Source: Bacillota bacterium
GTDB lineage: Bacteria > Bacillota > Sulfobacillia > JAJZYS01 > JAJYTV01
Direction of reading: 5' to 3'
Length of the DNA: 11,855 nucleotides
Assembly: GCA_021786135.1 (NCBI GenBank)
Contig: JAJYNV010000212.1
Span: forward strand, 1 to 11,855
The notes under the pieces were generated by a model. That model was not told where the DNA came from, did no database searches, and worked only from the letters and a program-made list of their open reading frames with translations. The position numbers were made by a program, and so were the translations under genes. Shown here piece after piece: positions 6,422 to 11,386 of this stretch (the first letter of the stretch is position 1; the number at the start of each line of letters is the position of its first letter).

Positions 6422-7054
6422 TCATAGCGCGGTTTCAGGGGCCTCGCTCGGCACCCCCCTTTCTACCCGCTCTTGCAGGGCGCGATAATGACGGATCGTG
6501 GCCGGGCTGACCCCTGTGGCCTCAGAAGCTCGCCGCTGGGACGCTCCCGACTCGACCATGGCCAGTGCCTTGCGCACCGCCCTGTCATCGGCGGTCGGGC
6601 GACCGATCCTCTTGCCCTCGCGCCTGGCACGCTCCATGCCGGAGGCGACGCGCACGCGCACCATGTCCAGCTCCCATTCCGCGATCGCTCCGACGATCGC
6701 CAACAAGAGGCGTCCGGTCGGCGTGGTGGTGTTGATTGCCTCCTCCTTGGCTGATATGAAGCCGACCCCGACCATTTCCCAGGCTTCGAGGGTCTTCTGC
6801 ATCTCTCGCGAACTGCGGAAAGCTCGATCGAGCTTGAAGACAACGACGACCGAGAATTTTCGGTGCCCCGCATCGCGGAGAAGCTCCCGCCATGCCGTCC
6901 GCCCACGCAAGTCAGTTGCCGATGCCCGGTCAACGTACTCCCGCGTGACCGTGTATCCTCGGCTCTGGCAGTAGTCGCGGAGGACCACAAGCTGACTCTC
7001 GGGGTCCTGGTTCTTGTCGGTCGTCGAAACTCGCGCGTACAAGGCAACACGCAT
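6422..7054 (-). CDS. Small serine recombinase (resolvase/invertase family)
   Basis: Protein of 210 residues. The N-terminal catalytic domain carries the nucleophile S10 in MRVALYARVSTTDKNQDPESQ, with R8, the FKLDRAFRS motif (73-81) and TPTGRLLLAIVGAIAEWE leading into the long E helix. A short C-terminal HTH (about 158-192: VRKALAMVESGASQRRASEATGVSPATIRHY) is as in resolvases and DNA invertases. The length is normal and all catalytic residues I can place are present. ATG 7054 gives the family-typical N-terminus and overlaps the upstream stop by one base (TGATG). GTG 7057 is the alternative, with AAAGG seven bases before it. It probably resolves dimers or inverts a segment; no res site with three inverted repeats was identified. 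It is unusual beside a complete tyrosine integrase. Confidence 0.93.
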   Translation of the reverse strand: MRVALYARVSTTDKNQDPESQLVVLRDYCQSRGYTVTREYVDRASATDLRGRTAWRELLRDAGHRKFSVVVVFKLDRAFRSSREMQKTLEAWEMVGVGFISAKEEAINTTTPTGRLLLAIVGAIAEWELDMVRVRVASGMERARREGKRIGRPTADDRAVRKALAMVESGASQRRASEATGVSPATIRHYRALQERVERGVPSEAPETAL

Positions 7055-7410
7055 CACGTCACGGCCTTTGCGGGTGGCGCCTGATCAGTCAGTTCGTGCG
7101 CGGTGTCTCGATGTACCACGATTGTCGCGTTGCAGCCCTCGCCGGCATCGTACTCGCCAAGTGCTAGAAGGTCGTTCAGTTCGCCTTGACGAGCCGTGTC
7201 ATAGGCGACGGCGATGATTGGGAGCGGGCCCTCCACCCATGCAGGATGCGGGTCGGTCAGCGGGTGGCACATAGACTCACGCCTGACTCGCACGGCGATG
7301 TCATAGGCGAGGTGCTTTGCCTCGTCGAGCGTGTCAGCCCCAACCTTCTCCAGGAGGTCACCGTCTTCGGCACCGATGATCGTGAACTTGGATGTAATGA
7401 GCTCGTTCAT
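7054..7410 (-). CDS. Unknown 118-residue protein
   Basis: Starts at ATG 7410 (MNELITSKFTIIGAEDGDLL) behind GAGGAGG at 7420-7426, nine bases away, which decides the start. It looks like a small alpha/beta protein: strand SKFTIIGAEDG, helix TLDEAKHLAYDIAVRVRRE, strand PLPIIAVAYDT, then helix ELNDLLALGEYD and a strand ATIVVHRD. No catalytic motif or known family was recognised. The frame is open upstream without a stop through a zinc-ribbon-like region, so a longer fused product is possible. The downstream serine recombinase overlaps its stop, implying co-translation. Confidence 0.75.
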   Translation of the reverse strand: MNELITSKFTIIGAEDGDLLEKVGADTLDEAKHLAYDIAVRVRRESMCHPLTDPHPAWVEGPLPIIAVAYDTARQGELNDLLALGEYDAGEGCNATIVVHRDTAHELTDQAPPAKAVT

Positions 7411-7668
7411 CTGCAAAGTCCTCCTCGTCGCATTGCGAGAGTCCGCGCTAGCCAAGGCGTCAACCGTCAGAGGGCCTCCGCAGTGGGAGCACTGGACGGG
7501 GCTGCCGTACTGAGTGCACGAGGTTGTCACCTTGATGGCGCTCAAACGAGTTTCGCAGTCGGTGCATAGCAAGCCCGAATCGGCATACCGGCCGAGTGCG
7601 CGCAGTGCTGGGACGTATTGGGCCCCTCCATTCCTCGTGCGGATTCGGGCCCGAGTGCATCCCGAAAA
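7411..7668 (-). pseudogene. Zinc-ribbon reading frame, apparently frameshifted near its start
   Basis: In the same frame as the 118-residue protein, the DNA encodes LLCTDCETRLS, a further Cys, then QCSHCGGPLT: two CxxC knuckles of a zinc ribbon. This frame has no ATG or GTG between the stop at 7669-7671 and the knuckles; TTG 7572 is the first possible start and has no ribosome binding site. One frame over, ATG 7660 has a perfect AGGAGGTGA site (7669-7677), eight bases away, and begins MHSGPNPHEEWR. A single-base shift at the AGGGGCCC run (7621-7627) would join it to AQYVPALRALGRYADSGLLCTDC and make a normal small zinc-ribbon protein. Without the shift, the ATG 7660 frame continues to 7460 as a 66-residue Arg-rich peptide. 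Either a real frameshift, a programmed shift or a sequence error is possible. Confidence 0.5.
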
Positions 7669-7677
7669 TCACCTCCT
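7669..7677 (-). promoter_or_regulatory. Full-length Shine-Dalgarno sequence for ATG 7660
   Basis: AGGAGGTGA on the minus strand is a nine-base match to the 16S anti-Shine-Dalgarno sequence, eight bases from ATG 7660. It marks a real translation start in a frame that does not reach the zinc ribbon without a shift. Confidence 0.7.
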
Positions 7678-7810
7678 GCCGTCTCAAACTTGACGGGCCG
7701 GGTCGGCGAAACTGCGGTCAGAGGTACTGAGATACCCCCGCTCGGGACTTGTTCCAAAAACACGGTAGTCTGCCGTTCGGGGCCTTGAAAGCCGCTCAGG
7801 GAGCGGGTTG

Positions 7811-8104
7811 TCAGACATCAGAGTGCTTCCGGCTGGCGTTCACGCTGGCGATCGACCGCCTTGCGGAAGCCCGTTGTGCCGGCGAAGTTCGCCGGCGGGG
7901 TGGTGACACCCTAATCCACGAACGCGGGACCGTATACTCGGCCTCAACGACGCGACCGTATTGGCTGATGGTGCGGTCGGGTTTGACCCCGAGCTGCTGG
8001 AGTCGGTGGATCAGCCGGATGTCGGCGGTCGAGATGGTCGCGTCGCCGGTCGCCTGATCCCAGACGATGGTCGTCTCCCGTTCCTCGGGCGGACGGCGTG
8101 GCAT
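7811..8104 (-). CDS. Small phage-type protein with a conserved YTVPRSWIRVSPPR motif
   Basis: Protein of 97 residues. The N-terminal part reads ETTIVWDQATGDATISTAD, a beta hairpin-like start. A helix RLIHRLQQLGVKP and the motif EAEYTVPRSWIRVSPPRR (about 55-72) follow, then a basic Ser/Arg/Ala tail. Short proteins with this TIxxDQ...VPKxWIxVxPPR pattern are frequent in prophages and integrative elements, placed right after a regulator; their function is not established. ATG 8104 lies four bases after the stop of the HTH gene (sequence TGAGGTCATG), consistent with coupling. The frame extends further upstream to 8335, but that part is antisense-like shadow of the HTH gene. A 150-base gap with no gene follows before the zinc-ribbon region. 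Confidence 0.75.
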   Translation of the reverse strand: MPRRPPEERETTIVWDQATGDATISTADIRLIHRLQQLGVKPDRTISQYGRVVEAEYTVPRSWIRVSPPRRRTSPAQRASARRSIASVNASRKHSDV

Positions 8105-8108
8105 GACC

Positions 8109-8771
8109 TCAGCCCGCCATGGCGGGGCGACCGGGCGTGACGAGATCACACGGCAGGCAGTCAAGAGCAATCGCCAACATCCGAAGATGGAGCGACGTGG
8201 GGCACTGTTCACCGAGTTCCCACGCTCGTAAGGTTCTGGCGGTGATCCAGGCTGTATCTGCCAGGGCAGATTGGGTAAGGTCCTTCGCTTGCCGCCGACG
8301 CCTAAGTGCACCTCGATCAAAAGCGACTCCGGCAACCTTGGCGCGAGTGGACACTGGCTGAGGTGGCGGCTCTGATGTCACATCGGGGTGGGCGAAGGCG
8401 GCGATCCAGTTCGAGATGGGGACGACCACTTCGCGAGTGAGACTGAGTGCGTCGAGCGCACCAGACAACAGCTCCGTGACTTCTGCGCACGTGCCTTCGG
8501 CTACCGTGTCCTCCAAGCCCGGATCATCCGAGAACCGGACATGGCCTCCGGGCCCGAGCATCGGCATCACGTTCAACGTTTGATCCCAACGATGCTTACC
8601 CACGATCACTGAGTACTGACGTTCAAGCGGGCTGACCAGTTCGACTTCATCTCCATACTCCAGCACGAGGGCAACGGATGGATCAGGGCGGCGCATGATG
8701 TCCTCCGCAAACGCACCGCCGTCTTGGCTGCTCGGGTCGATTCGTTTGCCGTCCCGCTCGAAGTACGCCAT
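8109..8771 (-). CDS. XRE-type HTH protein with an N-terminal domain of unknown function
   Basis: Protein of 220 residues. The DNA-binding domain is at the C-terminus (about 154-212): FDRGALRRRRQAKDLTQSALAD, then ARTLRAWELGEQCPTSLHLRMLAIALDC, a recognisable Cro/CI-type fold with recognition helix around ITARTLRAWE. The N-terminal 145 residues are acidic and unrecognised (VALVLEYGDEVELVSPLERQYSVIVGKHRW). HTH domains of this type are usually N-terminal, so the order is unusual. ATG 8771 overlaps the stop of the excisionase-like gene by one base (TGATG), with a G-tract eight bases upstream. As the second gene of the early run it may be a Cro-like or activator protein opposing the divergent regulator, which is inference. 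Confidence 0.85.
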   Translation of the reverse strand: MAYFERDGKRIDPSSQDGGAFAEDIMRRPDPSVALVLEYGDEVELVSPLERQYSVIVGKHRWDQTLNVMPMLGPGGHVRFSDDPGLEDTVAEGTCAEVTELLSGALDALSLTREVVVPISNWIAAFAHPDVTSEPPPQPVSTRAKVAGVAFDRGALRRRRQAKDLTQSALADTAWITARTLRAWELGEQCPTSLHLRMLAIALDCLPCDLVTPGRPAMAG

Positions 8772-9010
8772 CAGGCCGACCCCCCCTGTCGTGCATCTCC
8801 GTGGTTCTCGGGCCGATACTCTCGCATCAGAGCCTCCACGTCACTCCGCCGCACTCTGATGCGTGCTTGTCGTGCGCCCGGCGGTGCCGTGTCGAGTGCC
8901 GGCAGCTTCCCGGAGTGCACCCACGCCCAGACGGTTCGGTAGTTGGAGCCAACCATGCGGGCCACCTCACGTAGCGTCAGGAACTCGTCCTGCTGGTCCA
9001 CGGCGTCCAT
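8771..9010 (-). CDS. Excisionase-like / helix-turn-helix protein (HTH_17 type)
   Basis: Protein of 79 residues. DEFLTLREVARMVGSNYRTVWAWVHSGKLPA followed by RIRVRRSDVEALMREY is the standard winged HTH of excisionases and MerR-like small proteins: first helix, recognition helix around YRTVWAWV, wing, and the final DVEAL helix. A TAPPGARQAR insertion sits in the wing. ATG 9010 follows GGAGGTGA by six bases. It is the first gene behind the divergent promoter. In an element with a tyrosine integrase it is the best candidate for the recombination directionality factor, though excisionase-like folds also act as plain regulators. Confidence 0.85.
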   Translation of the reverse strand: MDAVDQQDEFLTLREVARMVGSNYRTVWAWVHSGKLPALDTAPPGARQARIRVRRSDVEALMREYRPENHGDARQGGSA

Positions 9011-9027
9011 CGCTCGTCACCTCCAAT

Positions 9028-9062
9028 CCCTGCAGGGCAATCATATTGGGCGGCGAACCCAA
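9028..9062. repeat. Palindromes in the leader of the minus-strand operon
   Basis: CCCTGCAGGG (9028-9037) is a perfect 10-bp palindrome. TTGGG (9046-9050) is inverted as CCCAA (9058-9062) across seven bases. Both lie between the promoter and the excisionase-like gene and could be extra operators or leader hairpins. Confidence 0.4.
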
Positions 9063-9081
9063 CTAACGTACCCTTGGAGAA

Positions 9082-9110
9082 AGTATACTCACTATACAGA
9101 GGAATTACAA
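9082..9110 (-). promoter_or_regulatory. Sigma-70-type promoter of the leftward early operon
   Basis: On the minus strand TTGTAA (9110-9105) is followed by a 17-bp spacer and TATACT (9087-9082). Both boxes are near consensus with ideal spacing. It reads into the excisionase-like gene about 75 bases downstream. The surrounding DNA is markedly more AT-rich than the genes. Confidence 0.75.
9083..9097. promoter_or_regulatory. Candidate operator palindrome over the -10 box
   Basis: GTATA-CTCAC-TATAC is a perfect 5-bp inverted repeat with a 5-base centre. It covers most of the -10 box and part of the spacer of the leftward promoter. A protein bound here would block that promoter. The obvious candidate is the divergently encoded XRE-type protein or the excisionase-like protein. 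Confidence 0.55.
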
Positions 9111-9144
9111 TAGTTGGCGTAAGTTGCTGCGTGGAGGTGTACGC

Positions 9145-9798
9145 TTGCCAGATAAACTTGAGTGGACGGCGGAACTAGAGGTCCTTCGCTCCGCCGTGCG
9201 GGCTTCGTCGCGGCCGGTACCGGAAATCGCTCAAGCGGCCGAGATCACTCCGGCCTACCTATACCAAGTGCTCTCTGGTAGCAAAATACCAAGCGCCGCC
9301 GTCCGGCAGCGCATTGTGGACGCTCTTTCACCATCGAACACAGACTCGCCGAACAACGAGTCGGACCTGACCCTTCTCTTTGGACTGCTCAGCACTCCCG
9401 AGCGTTCATTCCATCTGTGGCGCGTCGCACAGGACCTGCTCTTAGGTGAATACCGCCAGTGTGGAGACGATCAAGAGCGCCATCGCTTGCTCGAAACGAT
9501 TTGGGTGCCCATGCGGATGGCTTGGTGGTTGCGAGGCTCAGCGAAGCGGGTTGCGTTGTACAGGCAGGAGATATCACCCTCGTCTTCCGTGGAGCGCTTT
9601 GGGGATTGGTTGTCACGGCGGGTGGACGTTGAAGATCGTCTCGCCTGCACGCTTGGGCTGCTGTGTTGGCGGGAGCCCGAGCTGCTATTCGCCTTGTTCA
9701 GGGCGGGGCAGCCGGCGAACTTCGACTTGGAGCCGCACAGGGAACTGATTCCGCGGGAACTGTGGGAAGCGGCGAATCCGGCGCAGCCACAGCCGTAG
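9145..9798 (+). CDS. XRE-type transcriptional regulator (probable element repressor)
   Basis: Protein of 217 residues from TTG 9145, chosen because GGAGGTG (9133-9139) is five bases before it; TTG 9124 has no such site. An N-terminal lambda-repressor-like HTH (about 10-61) reads LEVLRSAVRASSRPVPEIAQAAEITPAYLYQVLSGSKIPSAAVRQRIVDAL, with recognition helix around PAYLYQVLSG. The remaining 150 residues are helical, with Trp/Arg-rich segments (WVPMRMAWWLRGSAKRVALY, LLCWREPELLFALFRAG). They contain no recognised peptidase (LexA/CI-type Ser-Lys) motif, so induction by self-cleavage is not supported. It is transcribed away from the excisionase-like gene across a shared control region, the usual position of a repressor. 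It is the only complete plus-strand gene here. Confidence 0.85.
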   Translation: MPDKLEWTAELEVLRSAVRASSRPVPEIAQAAEITPAYLYQVLSGSKIPSAAVRQRIVDALSPSNTDSPNNESDLTLLFGLLSTPERSFHLWRVAQDLLLGEYRQCGDDQERHRLLETIWVPMRMAWWLRGSAKRVALYRQEISPSSSVERFGDWLSRRVDVEDRLACTLGLLCWREPELLFALFRAGQPANFDLEPHRELIPRELWEAANPAQPQP

Positions 9799-9828
9799 GC
9801 GCATGGCTGCGGGCGGGCATCGGCGGAG

Positions 9829-9879
9829 CAAACAAAAGAGGGGCCGGCACTCCCGACGATCGGGAGTGCCGGCCCCTCT
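9829..9879 (-). terminator. Intrinsic terminator with a perfect 20-bp stem
   Basis: Bases 9837-9856 and 9860-9879 are perfectly complementary with a 3-base loop. On the minus strand the stem is followed by CTTTTGTTTG, a T-rich tract, so it ends the small gene group to its right. As it lies between convergent genes it can also limit transcription of the XRE regulator, although the plus-strand side lacks a T-run. Confidence 0.85.
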
Positions 9880-9897
9880 GCTGGATCAGGCGAAGCG

Positions 9898-10188
9898 TCA
9901 CCGCTCAGCCACATCCGCGTCTCCATCGTGTGCAGGGTGGGTGTGCAATTCGCGTGGCCTAATGGAGAGCGCCTCGCGCAGTGTCCGCCGATACGATTCT
10001 AAGGCCCGCCAGAGACGAGCTTCGCGTTGGACTCGCCTGCCGCTCACGTGCCCCTGGCGGATCAGGTCCGCCAGATCCTTTGGTGAGCCCACGCGATAGG
10101 CTGTCTGAAGCCTGAGGATAGCGGTGTTTGCTGTAAGGATCTCTTCGGCCAACCATCCGGTCGCGGGTTGCCGGTCACGCTTGCGCAC
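9898..10188 (-). CDS. Small basic helical protein, unknown function
   Basis: Protein of 96 residues from GTG 10188, chosen for GAGGTG five bases before it; the open frame reaches to TTG 10233 without a ribosome site. It begins with basic VRKRDRQPATGW, then helices (LAEEILTANTAILRLQTAY, SPKDLADLIRQGHVS) and an Arg-rich stretch (RRVQREARLWRALESYRRTLREAL). The SPKDLADLIRQGHVSGRRV part resembles a small HTH, which with the high charge would suit a nucleic-acid-binding protein, but no family is recognised. The large terminator lies just beyond its stop. Confidence 0.7.
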   Translation of the reverse strand: MRKRDRQPATGWLAEEILTANTAILRLQTAYRVGSPKDLADLIRQGHVSGRRVQREARLWRALESYRRTLREALSIRPRELHTHPAHDGDADVAER

Positions 10189-10231
10189 GTTACCACCTCG
10201 TGCCAGTGTCGGCACACGCTGACCATACCAC

Positions 10232-10259
10232 AATCTAGGTGATGGAAGGAACCGTCCAA
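10232..10259 (-). promoter_or_regulatory. Weak candidate promoter for the 96-residue protein gene
   Basis: TTGGAC (10259-10254), a 16-bp spacer and TAGATT (10237-10232) on the minus strand lie about 45 bases before GTG 10188. A short inverted repeat GTGCC-N6-GGCAC (10201-10216 region) sits between it and the start. The boxes are only partly consensus. Confidence 0.35.
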
Positions 10260-10311
10260 ATGCCGGAATGAGGTTTGGCGGTCGAGGGCGCGGGGTGAGG
10301 GCGAAGGAACG

Positions 10312-10339
10312 CCGGCATCCCGCTACTCGGGTGCGCCGG
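10312..10339 (-). repeat. Imperfect hairpin over a stop codon
   Basis: CCGGC...CCCG (10312-10322) can pair with CGGG...GCCGG (10328-10339) with small bulges, placing the TAG of the gene ending at 10323 in the loop. Bases 10323-10345 match 10731-10753 at 20 of 23 positions, so it is a copy of the hairpin at the end of the upstream gene. No T-run follows. Confidence 0.55.
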
Positions 10340-10691
10340 TTTCGTCGCTGCTGTAGTTACTGCTCCAATACGCCTCAAACCTCGCCAACACCTCATCACG
10401 CTCTTCAGCAGAGAGAATCCCGCTGAACGGCGAGCACTGCCGTAGCGCGATGTACTCTTCCTCTGACGAGACCATGGCCTCGACCAGCGGAACGAGGCTT
10501 CCGTGCAACAGGGATTCCCACCTGTCGAAGTAAGGGCCGCCGTTCGGGTTGGGCGGACGCATTGCATCGAGATTCCTCAAAGCCTTGGACACGACAACCT
10601 CACGGTTCTCCAACAGCTTCAGGAGGACTGCCTTATGCAGCCACAGCGACCGCTCGTTGTTCTTCAGATGCGGATTCCTGACGCGCAGCAT
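10323..10691 (-). CDS. Unknown 122-residue protein
   Basis: Starts at ATG 10691 (MLRVRNPHLKNNERSLWLHKAV); GGAGGTGA lies ten bases before it. GTG 10727 is a possible longer start, but would sit too close to its G-tract. The protein is largely helical: LWLHKAVLLKLLENREVVVSKALRNLDAM, a Pro/Gly-rich turn (PPNPNGGPYFDRWESLLHG), LVPLVEAMVSSEEEYIALRQ and a final helix. It ends ETGAPE, echoing the AGTPE end of the gene upstream. No family was recognised. Confidence 0.7.
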   Translation of the reverse strand: MLRVRNPHLKNNERSLWLHKAVLLKLLENREVVVSKALRNLDAMRPPNPNGGPYFDRWESLLHGSLVPLVEAMVSSEEEYIALRQCSPFSGILSAEERDEVLARFEAYWSSNYSSDETGAPE

Positions 10692-10717
10692 CTCGATCTC
10701 GTCACCTCCGGCCCACA

Positions 10718-10748
10718 GCCGGCACACCCCCTACTCGGGAGTGCCGGC
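10718..10748 (-). repeat. Hairpin over a stop codon sharing a core with the large terminator
   Basis: GCCGGCAC (10718-10725) and GTGCCGGC (10741-10748) form a perfect 8-bp stem with the TAG of the 96-residue acidic protein gene in the loop. TCGGGAGTGCCGGC at 10735-10748 is identical to one arm of the terminator at 9860-9873. It may slow or end transcription between genes, but no T-run follows. Confidence 0.6.
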
Positions 10749-11021
10749 TTCGTTCGTCTCCGGCGTTCCCGGCGTGGACGCCTCGCCGCCCGCCTGGGCA
10801 TCGAGGGTCGCCAGCTCGGCCTCCAGCTTGCGCCGGTAGTCCTCCATGTTCTCCCAACCGATGAGATCCTCCCACGCAGGATGCTCCTCGACGGCGTGCT
10901 GCCGGATGGCCTCCTCCAGCTCCGCCGGCGTGGACACATGATAGGTGTCGAGGTACTGCTGCACCTCGAGGTCGACGTTAATCAGCTCCTCGCGGAGCCA
11001 TTCGGCGCTGTGCTCCGTCAC
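10731..11021 (-). CDS. Small acidic helical protein, unknown function
   Basis: Protein of 96 residues from GTG 11021, nine bases after GGAGG. It is strongly acidic and helical: SAEWLREELINVDLEVQQYLDTYHVSTPAELEEAIRQHAVEEHPAWEDLIGWENMEDYRRKLEAEL, then a disordered Thr/Pro/Glu tail ending NEAGTPE. Leu/Glu periodicity allows a coiled coil or a small helical bundle. I do not recognise the family. It sits between two other unknown small genes in the same direction, with 28 bases to the upstream one and a hairpin at its stop. Confidence 0.75.
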   Translation of the reverse strand: MTEHSAEWLREELINVDLEVQQYLDTYHVSTPAELEEAIRQHAVEEHPAWEDLIGWENMEDYRRKLEAELATLDAQAGGEASTPGTPETNEAGTPE

Positions 11022-11049
11022 GGCTATATACCTCCGCCCAGATTCTGGC

Positions 11050-11259
11050 TCAAAGTCCGTGGACCAGAGTGTATCGCAACTGCAGCACAGATTCCATCAG
11101 CGCCTCACGGTCCGCCCCAATCGAGTCGTCACGTAGCAGCCGCTCTAACGCGTCGAGGTGGTCCCACGCCGCGTGCCACGCCGCCGAGCGGGGCGGCTCA
11201 ATGATGGGAAGTGCTGCGGGGCTGTAGGACCGGGATGCCGGGATCATGTCCATGCTCAT
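11050..11259 (-). CDS. Small protein of 69 residues, unknown function
   Basis: Starts at ATG 11259 (MSMDMIPASRSYSPAALPIIE), nine bases after AGAGGAG, which decides against the much longer open frame reaching 11427. The first third is Pro/Ser-rich and probably disordered; the rest is helical (SAAWHAAWDHLDALERLLRDD, REALMESVLQLRYTLVHGL). No family was recognised. It could be a small binding partner of its neighbours. Confidence 0.65.
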   Translation of the reverse strand: MSMDMIPASRSYSPAALPIIEPPRSAAWHAAWDHLDALERLLRDDSIGADREALMESVLQLRYTLVHGL

Positions 11260-11335
11260 GCTGGGTCGCTCCTCTCTGGCTGGAATCGTGCGGTCATCGT
11301 CGGCGAGCTGGGAGACATGGAGACCGACGTGGTGA

Positions 11336-11361
11336 GGGGCACCCCTACGTGGAGGTGCCCC
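11336..11361 (-). terminator. Hairpin between the right-edge gene and the 69-residue protein gene
   Basis: GGGGCACC (11336-11343) and GGTGCCCC (11354-11361) form a perfect 8-bp stem with a 10-base loop, 25 bases past the stop of the gene at 11387. No T-run follows on the minus strand, so it may be a pause or processing site, not a complete intrinsic terminator. Confidence 0.45.
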
Positions 11362-11386
11362 CTGCGACGAACCCGAGGCTACAGTG

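Noticed and set aside
5762..6427. Plus-strand open frame of 221 codons over the AAA ATPase gene
   Set aside because: Lies opposite a gene with intact Walker motifs; composition is typical of an antisense frame in GC-rich DNA.
7728..7756. Promoter TTGGAA-N17-TATCTC before the zinc-ribbon region
   Set aside because: The -10 box is poor and the match is no better than expected; not listed as a feature.
8105..8335. Upstream extension of the 97-residue phage-type protein
   Set aside because: It overlaps the XRE domain of the 220-residue gene in another frame and lacks a start with a ribosome site; ATG 8104 fits the coupling.
10503..11204. Plus-strand open frame of 233 codons at the right
   Set aside because: Covers three minus-strand genes that have their own ribosome sites; no motif.
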